NCBI RefSeq assembly: GCF_012275515.1
Contig: NZ_JAAZQL010000002.1
Coordinates: forward strand, 186,001 to 250,000
Length of the DNA: 64,000 bases
Source of the DNA: Novosphingobium sp. SG707
GTDB lineage: Bacteria > Pseudomonadota > Alphaproteobacteria > Sphingomonadales > Sphingomonadaceae
Reading direction: 5' to 3'
Shown: in pieces, positions 8,631 through 19,274 of the stretch
Layout: every line of letters starts with the position of its first letter
Position numbering within the stretch: the first letter of the stretch is position 1
Position numbers and translations under genes: made by a program
Notes under the pieces: model-generated
What the model saw: only the letters and a program-made list of their open reading frames with translations
What the model was told of the DNA's origin: nothing
Databases searched by the model: none

Positions 8631-11600
8631 ATGGGTTTGGGCACGGCGGCGCTGTTTGCATTGGGCTGGATCGGCCTGCTCTTTGCGGTGGCCACGCTGG
8701 CCGAGGCCTATGGCGAAAGACCGCGCGGGCGGCTGCGATTGGCGCAACCGGGGCTGAAACGGCTCAGGCTTGGGGCCTATACGCTGGCGCTGGGGGTCTA
8801 TTGCTCCAGCTGGACCATCTATGGCGCGGTGGGCAGCGTGGTGCGCGAGGGGTGGAATTTCCTGCCCATTTACCTCGCGCCGATTGCCCTGCTGGCGCTG
8901 GCGCCCGGTTTTCTGCGCCGCCTTTCGGCCACCCTGCGCGAGACACAGGCGACCACCCCGTCCGACTTTATCGCCGCGCGTTTCGGCCATGATGTGGTGG
9001 TGGCGCGGCTGGTCACGGTGATCGCGCTGGCGGGCAGCGTGCCCTATATGGCGCTGCAATTGCGGTCCATTGGCACGGCCATGGCGATCATCACCGGCAA
9101 TGGCGACCCGGTTGTCGCGCCCACGATGCTGGGCGCGGCGGGGCTGCTGGCGCTGTTTGCGATCCTGTTCGGCGCGCGGCGGTTTGAACGGTCGGGCCGG
9201 TCGGAGGGCATGGTCTATGCCATCGCGCTCGAATCGGGGATCAAGCTGCTGGCGCTCTTTGTGGTGGCGGCGCTGGCCATAGGCATCGTCATACAGGCCG
9301 ATGGCGCGCGCGCGGAGCAGGGGCTGGCCCAACTGGCCCGCCATTTCCGCGCCGAGGATATTTCACTGGAAACCGGGGTGATCGCGCTGATTTCGGCCTG
9401 CGCGATCCTCGTCCTGCCGCGCCAGTTCTACATGGCGTTGGTCGAGGCGCGCGATGTCGATGATCTGCCGCGCGCGCGCTGGGGCGTGGTAGCCTACGTG
9501 CTGGCGATGGTGCTGCTGGTCGTGCCGATTGCATGGGCGGGGATTATCGCGCTGGGGCATGGGGTGGCGCCTGATTTTTACGTGCTCTATCTGCCGCTGG
9601 CCTCCGGACATGGCGTGATCGCGGCCGCCGCGCTGATTGGCGGAATCAGCGCGGCGGCCGCCATGGTCATTACCGACGCCACCGCGCTGGCCGCGATGGT
9701 GTCGAATGATCTCATCTTTCCCTCGCTGCTGCGCGGCGGGGTGGGGGTTGGCGCCGAAGCGGGCGTGCTGGGGCGGCGGATGCTGCTGGTGCGGCGGGCC
9801 TCGATCGTGGGGGTCATCGCGCTGGCGTTGACTTGGGCCGAACTGGTTTCTCCGCGCCAGACGCTGGCCTCTATCGGGCTGGTGGCTTTTGCCGCAATGG
9901 CGCAATTCACGCCGCATATGATTCTGGCCGTGTTTGGCGGCAACCGCGACGGCATGGCCGCGCGGGCCAGCCTTGGCGCGGGGCTGGTGCTGTGGCTCTA
10001 CACGCTGGCGCTGCCGCCGATCCTGCCCGAAGGCTGGCGGGTGTGGCTGGCGGCGGGGCCGCTCGATCCGTTGCGGCTGCTGGGCATCGGCCATGCGCCG
10101 CCGCTGGTGCATGGGGTGCTGTGGTCGCTGGGGGTCAATCTGACGATGTTTGTGGCCGTTTCGGCACGGCGGGGGGCGGGCAATCCGCTGCCCTCGCTGA
10201 TGGGGTGGCAGCGGCAGGTGTCGGACCTGTCGGACCTCAAAGACCTGACCGCCAGTTTCATCGGCCACGAACGCGCCGAGCGCGAATTTGCCGATGCGCG
10301 GCGGGGCATGGCCATCGACAGCCGCTCGGCCCAGCGCGCGCGCAAGCTGATCGCCGCCGTGGTGGGGGCCAGCAGCGCGCGGGCGCTGGTGGCCAGCGCG
10401 ATGGCGGGGGGCACGATGAGCCTTGCCGCCGTGACGCGCCTGCTGGACGAGCGCGGGCAGTCGCTGACCTTCTCGCGGCAATTGCTGGCGGCCACCTTTG
10501 AGAATATCGAGGCGGGCATCAGCGTGGTCGATGGCGAACAGAAGCTGGTGGCGTGGAATACACGCTATGAGCAATTGTTCGATTATCCGGTGGGGCTGCT
10601 CTATGTGGGCGCGCCGGTGGCCGATCTCATTCGCCACAATGCGCGGCGCGGCGATTTCGGCGCGGGGGCCGATGTCGAGCATGAGGTGGAAAAACGCCTG
10701 CGCCATTTGCGCCGCGCCCAGGAATACACGTTCGAGCGCTATCGCCCCGATGGTCAGGTCATCAAGATGGTGGGCGGGCCGATGCCGGGCGGTGGCTATG
10801 TCACCAGCTTCATCGACATCACCGCCGAGGCGCAGGTGCGCGCCGAATTGAAGCGCACGCTGGCGGGGATGGAGAGCCGCGTGGCCGAGCGGACGCATGA
10901 ATTGTCCGAGGCGAACCAGCGTCTGGCGCAGGCCGACCGGGACAAGACCCGATTTCTGGCCGCGGCGAGCCATGATCTGTTGCAGCCATTGCACGCCGCG
11001 CGCCTGTTTACGGCGGCTCTGGCGCGCGATGTGCCCGAACATTCGCGGGTGCTGGTGGGGCGGGTGGACAATGCGATCATCGCGGCGGAGGATCTGCTGC
11101 GCGCGCTGCTCGACATTTCCAAACTGGATGCGGGCGGGGTGCAGGCCCGGCCGGAGCCGCTGTTGCTGGCGCCTTTTCTGCGCGATCTGGTCGAGAATTT
11201 CCGCCCGATGGCCGAACAGAAGGGGCTGGAACTGCGTCTGGCGCGGATGAGCGCGCGGCCGATGGTGCTGCGCACCGATCCGGGCCTGTTGCGCTCGCTC
11301 CTCCAGAACTTCCTCACCAATGCCCTGCGCTATACGCTCGATGGCGGAGTGCTGGTGGGCGCGCGCTGGCGGCATGAGGCGCAGGGGGGAGAACAGGGGG
11401 CGGCGCAGGGCGAGGAACTGCGCATCGATGTCATCGACACCGGCGTCGGCATCCCGCCGCAGCAGCGCGAGGCGATCTTTGGCGAATTCACCCGCCTTGG
11501 CGAGGTCGAGGCCGAAGGGCTGGGGCTGGGGCTGGCGCTGTCGCGGCGGATCGCGCGCCTGCTGGGCGCGCGGATCGAGGTCGTCTCGCAAGTGGGCCGC

Positions 11601-12053
11601 GGCAGCCGCTTCAGCCTGACCCTGCCCGCTGCGCAGGATGCGGTGACGATGAGCCTGCCCAGTGCCGCGCCTCCGCCCGGCAGCGTGGCCGCCCATGCGC
11701 GTGCGCTCAATGTGCTGGTGCTGGACAATGACCCGCTGACCGTGGAGGCAACCGCCGCGCTGCTCACCGCGCTGGGCCACCATCCCCACGGCGCCGAGGA
11801 TGGCGATGCCGCCCGGGCCATCCTGCGCAAGGGGCCGGTCGATGCGGTGCTGGCCGATTATCGGCTGGATACGGACGAGGATGGGCTGAGCGTTGTGGAA
11901 AGCCTGCGCGCCGAGCAAAGCGGGCTGCCCGCGATGCTGATTACCGCCGAGATCAATCCGGCGATCCGTGAGCGGGCGCTGGCGATGGGCGTGGTGATGA
12001 TGGCCAAGCCCGCCAATGTGGCAGGGATCGAGGGGTTTTTGGCGGGGGTTTGA
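8631..12053 (+). CDS. crbS: CrbS-like hybrid: SSS transporter domain fused to histidine kinase and receiver
   Basis: 1140 residues. Residues about 1-500 form a sodium:solute symporter (SSS/SLC5) membrane domain of about 13 helices. A linker and PAS domain (about 620-730) follow. Next come HisKA with the phospho-accepting His in SHDLLQPL (near 780), a HATPase with NALRYT and DTGVGIP and GLGLGLAL, and a receiver from about 1026 with Asp in ADYRLD and Lys in MAKP. This order is that of CrbS/MxtR, the sensor that with CrbR/ErdR switches on acs for acetate use in Vibrio and Pseudomonas. The closeness of a LuxR-type regulator and acs supports that reading. ATG 8631 is preceded by AGGGGGA. The CbrA sensors share the transporter fusion and are the main alternative. 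Confidence 0.85.
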   Translation: MGLGTAALFALGWIGLLFAVATLAEAYGERPRGRLRLAQPGLKRLRLGAYTLALGVYCSSWTIYGAVGSVVREGWNFLPIYLAPIALLALAPGFLRRLSATLRETQATTPSDFIAARFGHDVVVARLVTVIALAGSVPYMALQLRSIGTAMAIITGNGDPVVAPTMLGAAGLLALFAILFGARRFERSGRSEGMVYAIALESGIKLLALFVVAALAIGIVIQADGARAEQGLAQLARHFRAEDISLETGVIALISACAILVLPRQFYMALVEARDVDDLPRARWGVVAYVLAMVLLVVPIAWAGIIALGHGVAPDFYVLYLPLASGHGVIAAAALIGGISAAAAMVITDATALAAMVSNDLIFPSLLRGGVGVGAEAGVLGRRMLLVRRASIVGVIALALTWAELVSPRQTLASIGLVAFAAMAQFTPHMILAVFGGNRDGMAARASLGAGLVLWLYTLALPPILPEGWRVWLAAGPLDPLRLLGIGHAPPLVHGVLWSLGVNLTMFVAVSARRGAGNPLPSLMGWQRQVSDLSDLKDLTASFIGHERAEREFADARRGMAIDSRSAQRARKLIAAVVGASSARALVASAMAGGTMSLAAVTRLLDERGQSLTFSRQLLAATFENIEAGISVVDGEQKLVAWNTRYEQLFDYPVGLLYVGAPVADLIRHNARRGDFGAGADVEHEVEKRLRHLRRAQEYTFERYRPDGQVIKMVGGPMPGGGYVTSFIDITAEAQVRAELKRTLAGMESRVAERTHELSEANQRLAQADRDKTRFLAAASHDLLQPLHAARLFTAALARDVPEHSRVLVGRVDNAIIAAEDLLRALLDISKLDAGGVQARPEPLLLAPFLRDLVENFRPMAEQKGLELRLARMSARPMVLRTDPGLLRSLLQNFLTNALRYTLDGGVLVGARWRHEAQGGEQGAAQGEELRIDVIDTGVGIPPQQREAIFGEFTRLGEVEAEGLGLGLALSRRIARLLGARIEVVSQVGRGSRFSLTLPAAQDAVTMSLPSAAPPPGSVAAHARALNVLVLDNDPLTVEATAALLTALGHHPHGAEDGDAARAILRKGPVDAVLADYRLDTDEDGLSVVESLRAEQSGLPAMLITAEINPAIRERALAMGVVMMAKPANVAGIEGFLAGV

Positions 12054-12068
12054 GGTTTAAGTTTTTAT

Positions 12069-12287
12069 GCGAGGGACTGGACCCTCGCGCTCCCGTTACT
12101 GTCTGCGTTGTGCCAAGGGTTCGGCGTCTGGTGTCGGACGCGCTGTTTGGAATGTGAAAGCCTGCGGCGCGGCTAATTCTGACTTCTCTGCGCCGCAGGC
12201 TTTAAAAACCCAAACAACGCCAGCGGTAAACCATCACCCCATTAACGGGATTGCAAAGGGACCGAGTCCCTTTGCCCGCCGGAGGCA
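12069..12287. repeat. Modular palindromic repeat, copy 1
   Basis: This fills the junction between the convergent crbS and crbR genes. Three hairpins follow one another. Module C is GCGAGGG...CCCTCGC (12069-12088). Module B is AAAGCCTGCGGCGC (12157-12170) facing GCGCCGCAGGCTTT (12190-12203). Module A is GCAAAGGGAC-CGA-GTCCCTTTGC (12253-12275), ending in CCGCCGGAGGCA. The same modules recur near 27.8, 53.1-53.8 and 60.2 kb; this copy is inverted relative to 27.8 kb. It may serve as a two-way terminator. Absence of coding potential and recurrence at other gene ends make it a dispersed element, not chance. Confidence 0.9.
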
Positions 12288-12298
12288 CCTTCCAAACC

Positions 12299-12946
12299 TT
12301 ACCCCTTCAAATCCAGCCCCAAAGACCGCGCCACCAGCGCCGCCTGGGTCCGGTTCCGCACGTCGAGCTTGCGCATGATGGCGGTCATATGGGCTTTGAC
12401 CGTGGCCTCCGCGATGCCGAGGTTATGGGCGATCTGCTTGTTCAACTGCCCGTCGAGCACGGCCAGCAGTACTTTGAGCTGCGTCGGCGTCAGGCCCGCG
12501 ACCTCGCGGCGGATGGTGTCGAGTTCACCATGGGCGTCGGTCGCGGCGGGGGCGGCAGCGCCCAGCGTGTCGGCGATCGCGGCTTCGATGGCGGACAGGT
12601 CGCTGTCCTTGGAGAGGAAGCCGATGGCGCCAAATGCGCGCGCTTCCTGCGGCGCGGCGCTGCCTTCGGCGCTGGAGACGACGAGGATCGGCACATCGGG
12701 TTTTTCGGCGTGGAGCAGCGCAATGCCCGAATAGCCCACCGCACCGGGCATTTTCAGATCCAGCGTGATGAGCGCAAGGTCGGCTGCCTCGGCGGCGGCG
12801 CGGGCGGCGGCGGTCAGTGTTCCGGCCTCGACGATGCGCGCCTGCGGCAGGACCCGGTTGACGGCGAGGCTGAGCGCCTGGCGGAAGAGCGGGTGGTCAT
12901 CAGCAATAAGGACGGTCTGGGTCACGTGAGGCAGGCTTTCAGGCAA
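12299..12946 (-). CDS. crbR: LuxR/NarL-type response regulator, CrbR-like
   Basis: 215 residues: a receiver (TVLIADDHPLF, then the phospho-acceptor Asp in ITLDLKMPG, then Lys in LSKD) and a C-terminal LuxR-type helix-turn-helix (GLTPTQLKVLLAVLDGQ through ATVKAHMTAIMRKL). It faces the CrbS-like kinase across a repeat element, and acs lies beyond its start, which fits CrbR/ErdR, the activator of acs. No ATG is available: TTG at 12946 gives the length listed, and GTG at 12925 (seven residues shorter) is an equally good start. Another NarL-family role cannot be excluded from the domain alone; the neighbourhood decides. Confidence 0.85.
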   Translation of the reverse strand: MPESLPHVTQTVLIADDHPLFRQALSLAVNRVLPQARIVEAGTLTAAARAAAEAADLALITLDLKMPGAVGYSGIALLHAEKPDVPILVVSSAEGSAAPQEARAFGAIGFLSKDSDLSAIEAAIADTLGAAAPAATDAHGELDTIRREVAGLTPTQLKVLLAVLDGQLNKQIAHNLGIAEATVKAHMTAIMRKLDVRNRTQAALVARSLGLDLKG

Positions 12947-13105
12947 TGATGCTGCCGACTCGCCATCAGGCCGGGCTGTCGGTTCTGCGCCTTATGATAG
13001 ACCCGCTGGCCCTTGCGGCAAGCCCTTGCAGGCGTTTGCGCCCACCAAAAATGAACGGGCCGTCAACTTTCGTTGGCGGCCCGTCCTTAATCACAGCGAC
13101 TTGTC

Positions 13106-15055
<1,950 letters not shown>

Positions 15056-15167
15056 GTTTCAGCACTCCTCTCAAAATTCGTTCCGATGGACGTAACGTGA
15101 GGGAGCCCCTCGCGCAGCCCATTCTTTGGAACAATACTAGGCCAATATGGTCCAAGTCGTAGCCCTT

Positions 15168-15233
15168 ACCAAGGTCGTACATGCAAGGTCGGCAAATAAA
15201 CCTTGGTCGGGATAGATCGTAACGGCTGTTACG
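15168..15233. promoter_or_regulatory. Candidate operators between acs and porin
   Basis: The 247-base divergent region holds two clear inverted repeats: ACCAAGGT (15168-15175) facing ACCTTGGT (15200-15207), and CGTAAC-GGCT-GTTACG (15218-15233). Short AAGGTCG or AAGTCG copies also repeat between 15150 and 15210. Inverted repeats of this size suit a dimeric NarL/LuxR regulator, and the CrbR-like protein encoded next to acs is the obvious candidate. That assignment is inference. Confidence 0.45.
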
Positions 15234-15302
15234 AGTGATCTTTCCATCACGGATCGGACTGTCCCCCGCAAGAAGGGATGGCCAAATGGATGGAGAGGAT
15301 TG

Positions 15303-16775
15303 ATGACGCTTTTTTCGGGAAAGGCGCGCGCGATGGCGGTTCTGCTGGGCGCGTCCGCGCTGGCGGCGCCGGTGGGTGCGATGGCCAAGGCGGCCCCTGC
15401 GCTGAGCGCGCGTGAGGCTGCCCTGCTGGCCCGGCTGGAAAAGCTGGAGGCCGAGGTGAGCCAGTTGCGGGCCGATGCCGCCGCCACCCGCCAGCAGCAG
15501 GGCGAGGCCGTCCAGGCCGTGGCCACCCAGGCCAACACCGCCACGCAGGTGGCCCAGAGCGCCGCGCAGGAGGCCAAGGCCACCGGCGAGCGCGTGGCCG
15601 CGGTGGAAAAGAAGCCGACCCCCGAGGGGATGCGGGTTGGCGCGACGAATATCCGCATCGGCGGCTTCCTGAAGTTCAACGCCGATTACAGCCATTTCGA
15701 CGGCGGCACCGTGGCCACCAACACGCTGGGCCGCGACTTCTATCTGCCTCAGGCGATCCCGGTGGTGACACCCACCAGCCGATCGAGCACCGACACCGAT
15801 TTTTCGGCCAAGCAGACGCGGATCTGGCTCAACCTCGACACGACGGTGGCGGGCCATACGGTGCGCGGCTATCTCGAAACCGATTTCCAGACCACGGCCA
15901 GCGCGGCCGCCAATGTGACCGGCGGCGGCAGCCAGCGCACCACCAATGGCTATACGCTGGCGCTGCGCCGCGCCTTTGTTCAGCTCGACAAATGGACCTT
16001 TGGTCAGGACTGGACCACGTTCCAGAACACCGCCGTCCTGCCCGAATCGACCGATTTCGTGGGCGCGACCGAAGGCACCGTTTTCGTGCGCCAGCCTCTG
16101 GTGCGCTATTCCACCCCGCTCTCCAAGGCGGCCACGCTGCACGTCTCGGTTGAAAACCCCGAGAGCGCCACGGCCAATGCAGGGTCTGCCGCGCTGGTGG
16201 AAAACGGCACTGACCATCTGCCCGATTTTTCCGCCCGCCTGAATTACATGACGCGGCGTGGCGAGATCAGCTTTGCCGCGCTGGGTCGTCAGGTGCGCAC
16301 CGAAACGGCCGGGGCGGGGATCACCCGCGCGGGCTTTGGCGGATCGGTTGCGGGCAAGATCTTCCTCAATGAAAAGCGCACCAGCGACCTGCGTTTCTCG
16401 GCCACCTATGGCCAGAACATCGGGCGCTATGTGGGCCTGAATTTTGCCCCCGATGCGGTCTATGTCGCGGCCACCAACAGCCTGGCCGATGTCCGGGTGT
16501 TTGCCGCGCTGGCCGCCGCGCGCATCGCCATCACGCCCACCCTGCGCGTCAATGTCATCGGGTCGATGCAAAGCGCCGACTATGACGGCGACCTCAGCCC
16601 CACCGCGATTGCCGCCTATAACAAGAAGGCGTGGTCGGGCGCGGTCAACCTGTTCTATTCGCCGGTCAAGGCCATCGACCTTGGCATCGAATATCGCCAC
16701 GGCCAGCGCGAACTGATCAATGGCCAGAAAGGCAACATCGACCGGCTCGAGTTTGCCGCACGCTATAATTTCTGA
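15303..16775 (+). CDS. DcaP-like trimeric outer-membrane porin
   Basis: 490 residues. A signal peptide ends about residue 28 (ALAAPVGAMA-KA). Residues about 34-105 are a coiled coil (LSAREAALLARLEKLEAEV, then an Ala/Gln-rich stretch), and the rest is a beta-barrel ending in the aromatic YNF. The N-terminal coiled coil plus barrel is the DcaP layout, whose known members pass small organic acids. ATG 15303 follows GGAGAGGA; a TTG one codon earlier is less likely. It is divergent from acs and 49 bases before the MFS carrier, so it probably admits the same acids that the carrier imports and Acs activates. Confidence 0.88.
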   Translation: MTLFSGKARAMAVLLGASALAAPVGAMAKAAPALSAREAALLARLEKLEAEVSQLRADAAATRQQQGEAVQAVATQANTATQVAQSAAQEAKATGERVAAVEKKPTPEGMRVGATNIRIGGFLKFNADYSHFDGGTVATNTLGRDFYLPQAIPVVTPTSRSSTDTDFSAKQTRIWLNLDTTVAGHTVRGYLETDFQTTASAAANVTGGGSQRTTNGYTLALRRAFVQLDKWTFGQDWTTFQNTAVLPESTDFVGATEGTVFVRQPLVRYSTPLSKAATLHVSVENPESATANAGSAALVENGTDHLPDFSARLNYMTRRGEISFAALGRQVRTETAGAGITRAGFGGSVAGKIFLNEKRTSDLRFSATYGQNIGRYVGLNFAPDAVYVAATNSLADVRVFAALAAARIAITPTLRVNVIGSMQSADYDGDLSPTAIAAYNKKAWSGAVNLFYSPVKAIDLGIEYRHGQRELINGQKGNIDRLEFAARYNF

Positions 16776-16824
16776 TCTAATCAAATCATAACGGGTCAAA
16801 AGACCCATAACGGGAGCGCCTGTC

Positions 16825-18591
16825 ATGTCTGTATTGCATGAAACGGCAGAGGATCTAGCCAGACTGCCAAAGCATCATGTCGCCACCCATGACGAGAAAC
16901 TGGTGATTACCGCCAGCTCGCTGGGCACGGTTTTCGAATGGTATGATTTCTATCTCTACGGCCTGCTGACCGCGATCATCGCGGCCCAGTTCCTGACCGG
17001 CCTCAATCAGACCACGTCCTTTATCATGGCGCTGCTGGTGTTCGCGGCAGGCTTTATCGTGCGCCCGTTCGGGGCGCTGGTGTTTGGCCATATCGGCGAT
17101 CTGTTCGGGCGCCGCTATACTTTCATCATCACGCTCACGGTGATGGGCCTGTCGACCTTCCTCGTCGGCTGTCTGCCCACCTATAAGCAGGTTGGCGTGG
17201 CGGCGCCCATCATGCTGGTGGTGCTGCGCATGTTTCAGGGGCTGGCGCTGGGCGGCGAATATGGGGGCGCGGCCACTTATGTTGCCGAACATGCGCCTGC
17301 CGGAAAGCGCGGGCTTTACACGAGCTGGATCCAGATCACGGCGACTGCCGGTCTTGCCATGGCGCTGCTGATCGTCATCACCGTGCGCTCGCCTGTGACC
17401 GGTGTGGGTGAGGAAGCCTTCAAGCAATGGGGCTGGCGCATTCCCTATCTGATCTCGGGCCTGTTCCTGGTGCTGGGCCTGTGGCTGCGCCTGAAGCTGC
17501 ATGAAAGCCCGGTGTTCCAGAAGATCAAGTCGGAAGGCAGCGGCTCGAAGGCTCCGTTGAAGGATGCATTCGGTAAGTGGTCGAACCTCAAGATCGTGCT
17601 GATCGCTTTCTTCGGCGCCATCGCGGGTCAGGCTGTCGTGTGGTACACGGGCCAGCTCTATGCGATGTATTTCCTTGAAAAGATGCTCAAGGTTGACGGT
17701 CTGACCGCCAACACGCTGATCATTACCGCGCTGTTGCTGGCCACGCCTTTCTTCCTGATCTTCGGCATGCTTTCGGACAAGATCGGCCGCAAGCCCATCA
17801 TCCTGACCGGCTGCGCGCTGGCCGCTCTCACCATGTTCCCCGTGTTCCATGCGCTGACCGAGGCGGCCAATCCGGCTCTGGCCCATGCGCAGGCCAATGC
17901 CCCGGTCAAGGTCATGGCCTATCCGGGCGAATGCTCCTCGCAATTCGACCCTGTGGGCGCCAACAAGTTTGACACCACCAGCTGCGACATCGTGAAGAAC
18001 GCTCTGGCCAAGGCGGCGATCAATTACGAAAACGTGGCCGCGCCTTCGGGTTCGGTGGCCAGCGTTTCGATTGGCGGCAAGACCATCATCGCCCCCGATC
18101 CGGCCCAGATTTCGGGCGAGGACAAGAAGAAGGCGATTGCCGACTTCACCACCGCGCTGGTCGGCAAACCGGCAACGCCCGCCAAGGCGGCCGAGGGCGG
18201 CAAGCCTGCGGTCGAAGCCAAGCCTGCGGTTGTGGGTGAACTGACCAAGGTGGGCTATCCCACCAAGGCCGACCCGGATCAGATCGACAAGCCCAAGGTG
18301 GTGGCGATCCTGTTCTATCTCGTCCTGCTGGTCACCATGGTCTATGGCCCGATCGCGGCCATGCTGGTCGAACTCTTCCCCAGCCGGATCCGCTACTCGT
18401 CCATGTCGCTGCCTTATCATATCGGCAATGGCTGGCTGGGCGGTCTGCTGCCTGCCATCGGCTTTGCCATGGTCGCGGCCAATGGGGATATCTACTATGG
18501 CTTCTGGTATCCGGTGATCGTGGCGGCGGCCACCTTCTTCTTTGGCCTGTTCTTCCTGCCCGAGACTTTCCGCCGCAACATCGATGAATAA
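16825..18591 (+). CDS. MHS-family MFS carrier with large periplasmic insert
   Basis: 588 residues, well above the usual 430-450 for metabolite:proton symporters. MFS motifs are present: GHIGDLFGRRYTF in loop 2-3 and SDKIGRKP in loop 8-9, with GLALGGEYGGAATYVAEH in helix 5. About 145 extra residues (roughly 345-490) sit between helices 9 and 10, which places them in the periplasm. They contain two Cys (GECSS and TSCDI) about 20 apart and an Ala/Lys/Pro-rich stretch. ATG 16825 is preceded by CGGGAG. Position behind the porin and acs suggests uptake of acetate, propionate or a related acid; the substrate is inferred only from context. Confidence 0.88.
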   Translation: MSVLHETAEDLARLPKHHVATHDEKLVITASSLGTVFEWYDFYLYGLLTAIIAAQFLTGLNQTTSFIMALLVFAAGFIVRPFGALVFGHIGDLFGRRYTFIITLTVMGLSTFLVGCLPTYKQVGVAAPIMLVVLRMFQGLALGGEYGGAATYVAEHAPAGKRGLYTSWIQITATAGLAMALLIVITVRSPVTGVGEEAFKQWGWRIPYLISGLFLVLGLWLRLKLHESPVFQKIKSEGSGSKAPLKDAFGKWSNLKIVLIAFFGAIAGQAVVWYTGQLYAMYFLEKMLKVDGLTANTLIITALLLATPFFLIFGMLSDKIGRKPIILTGCALAALTMFPVFHALTEAANPALAHAQANAPVKVMAYPGECSSQFDPVGANKFDTTSCDIVKNALAKAAINYENVAAPSGSVASVSIGGKTIIAPDPAQISGEDKKKAIADFTTALVGKPATPAKAAEGGKPAVEAKPAVVGELTKVGYPTKADPDQIDKPKVVAILFYLVLLVTMVYGPIAAMLVELFPSRIRYSSMSLPYHIGNGWLGGLLPAIGFAMVAANGDIYYGFWYPVIVAAATFFFGLFFLPETFRRNIDE

Positions 18592-18612
18592 TACTTAGGT
18601 CTTACTCCCTTG

Positions 18613-18668
18613 AAAGTCGCGTCCTGATCTGGCCTATTTGGCCCAAATCAAGGCGCGACTTTGCTTTT
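18613..18668 (+). terminator. Rho-independent terminator after the MFS gene
   Basis: AAAGTCGCG (18613-18621) pairs with CGCGACTTT (18654-18662). Inner parts also pair (CCTGAT with ATCAAGG, and GGCC with GGCC), giving one long imperfect hairpin. GCTTTT follows. It lies 22 bases after the MFS stop and before the GNAT ribosome site. Confidence 0.75.
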
Positions 18669-18711
18669 GCGCCCAAAGGCGCGTCCATCCTGCCTCTCAA
18701 GGAGACTTGCC

Positions 18712-19233
18712 ATGACCACCGATGCCGCCATCAGCCACCAGCTCACCACCCGCGATGGCGTGGTGCTGGACGTGCGCCCCGCCACCGAGGCCGATGAAGC
18801 CGCGCTTTCGGCCTTTTTCGACGCGGTGTCCGAACAGGACCGTCGCTTCCGCTTCTTCGCGGCTGGTGAGCATGTCAGCCATGATCAGCTCGACCCCTTG
18901 ATTCACGCCGATCATTTCCGCAGTGAAAGCTATATCGCCTTTGAACACACCACGGGCGAATTGGTCGGTTCGGGCCTGCTGGCCTGCGACAACCAGCTCG
19001 ACACGGGCGAAGTGGCGGTTTCGGTCCATGCCGATTATCGCGGGCGCGGCGTGGGCTGGGCTTTGCTCGACCTGCTGGCGCGCGAAGCCGAGCGCCGGGG
19101 CGTGCGCCGCGTGATCTCGATCGAGAGCCGCGACAACCATGCCGCCATCGAGGTCGAGCGCGACAAGGGCTTTACCCCCGAGGCTTTCGAAGGCGATCCG
19201 ACTTTGGTCGTTCTATCGAAAACCTTCCGATAA
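18712..19233 (+). CDS. GNAT acetyltransferase resembling the Pat catalytic domain
   Basis: 173 residues, a single GNAT domain. After an N-terminal strand (VVLDVRPATEADEAALSAFF) comes RFRFFAAGEHVSH, close in form to the start of the GNAT part of protein acetyltransferase Pat. The acetyl-CoA loop is RGRGVGWALL near residue 104. The large NDP-forming acyl-CoA synthetase part of classical Pat is absent. ATG 18712 follows AAGGAG at good spacing; a longer upstream reading frame has no such site. It sits between the acid carrier and a PrpE-like synthetase and near acs. A role in acetylating the Lys of Acs or PrpE is therefore attractive but inferred. Confidence 0.85.
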   Translation: MTTDAAISHQLTTRDGVVLDVRPATEADEAALSAFFDAVSEQDRRFRFFAAGEHVSHDQLDPLIHADHFRSESYIAFEHTTGELVGSGLLACDNQLDTGEVAVSVHADYRGRGVGWALLDLLAREAERRGVRRVISIESRDNHAAIEVERDKGFTPEAFEGDPTLVVLSKTFR

Positions 19234-19274
19234 GGCGATAGTCATGGCCAGAATTCATAAACATGAGGATGGCC

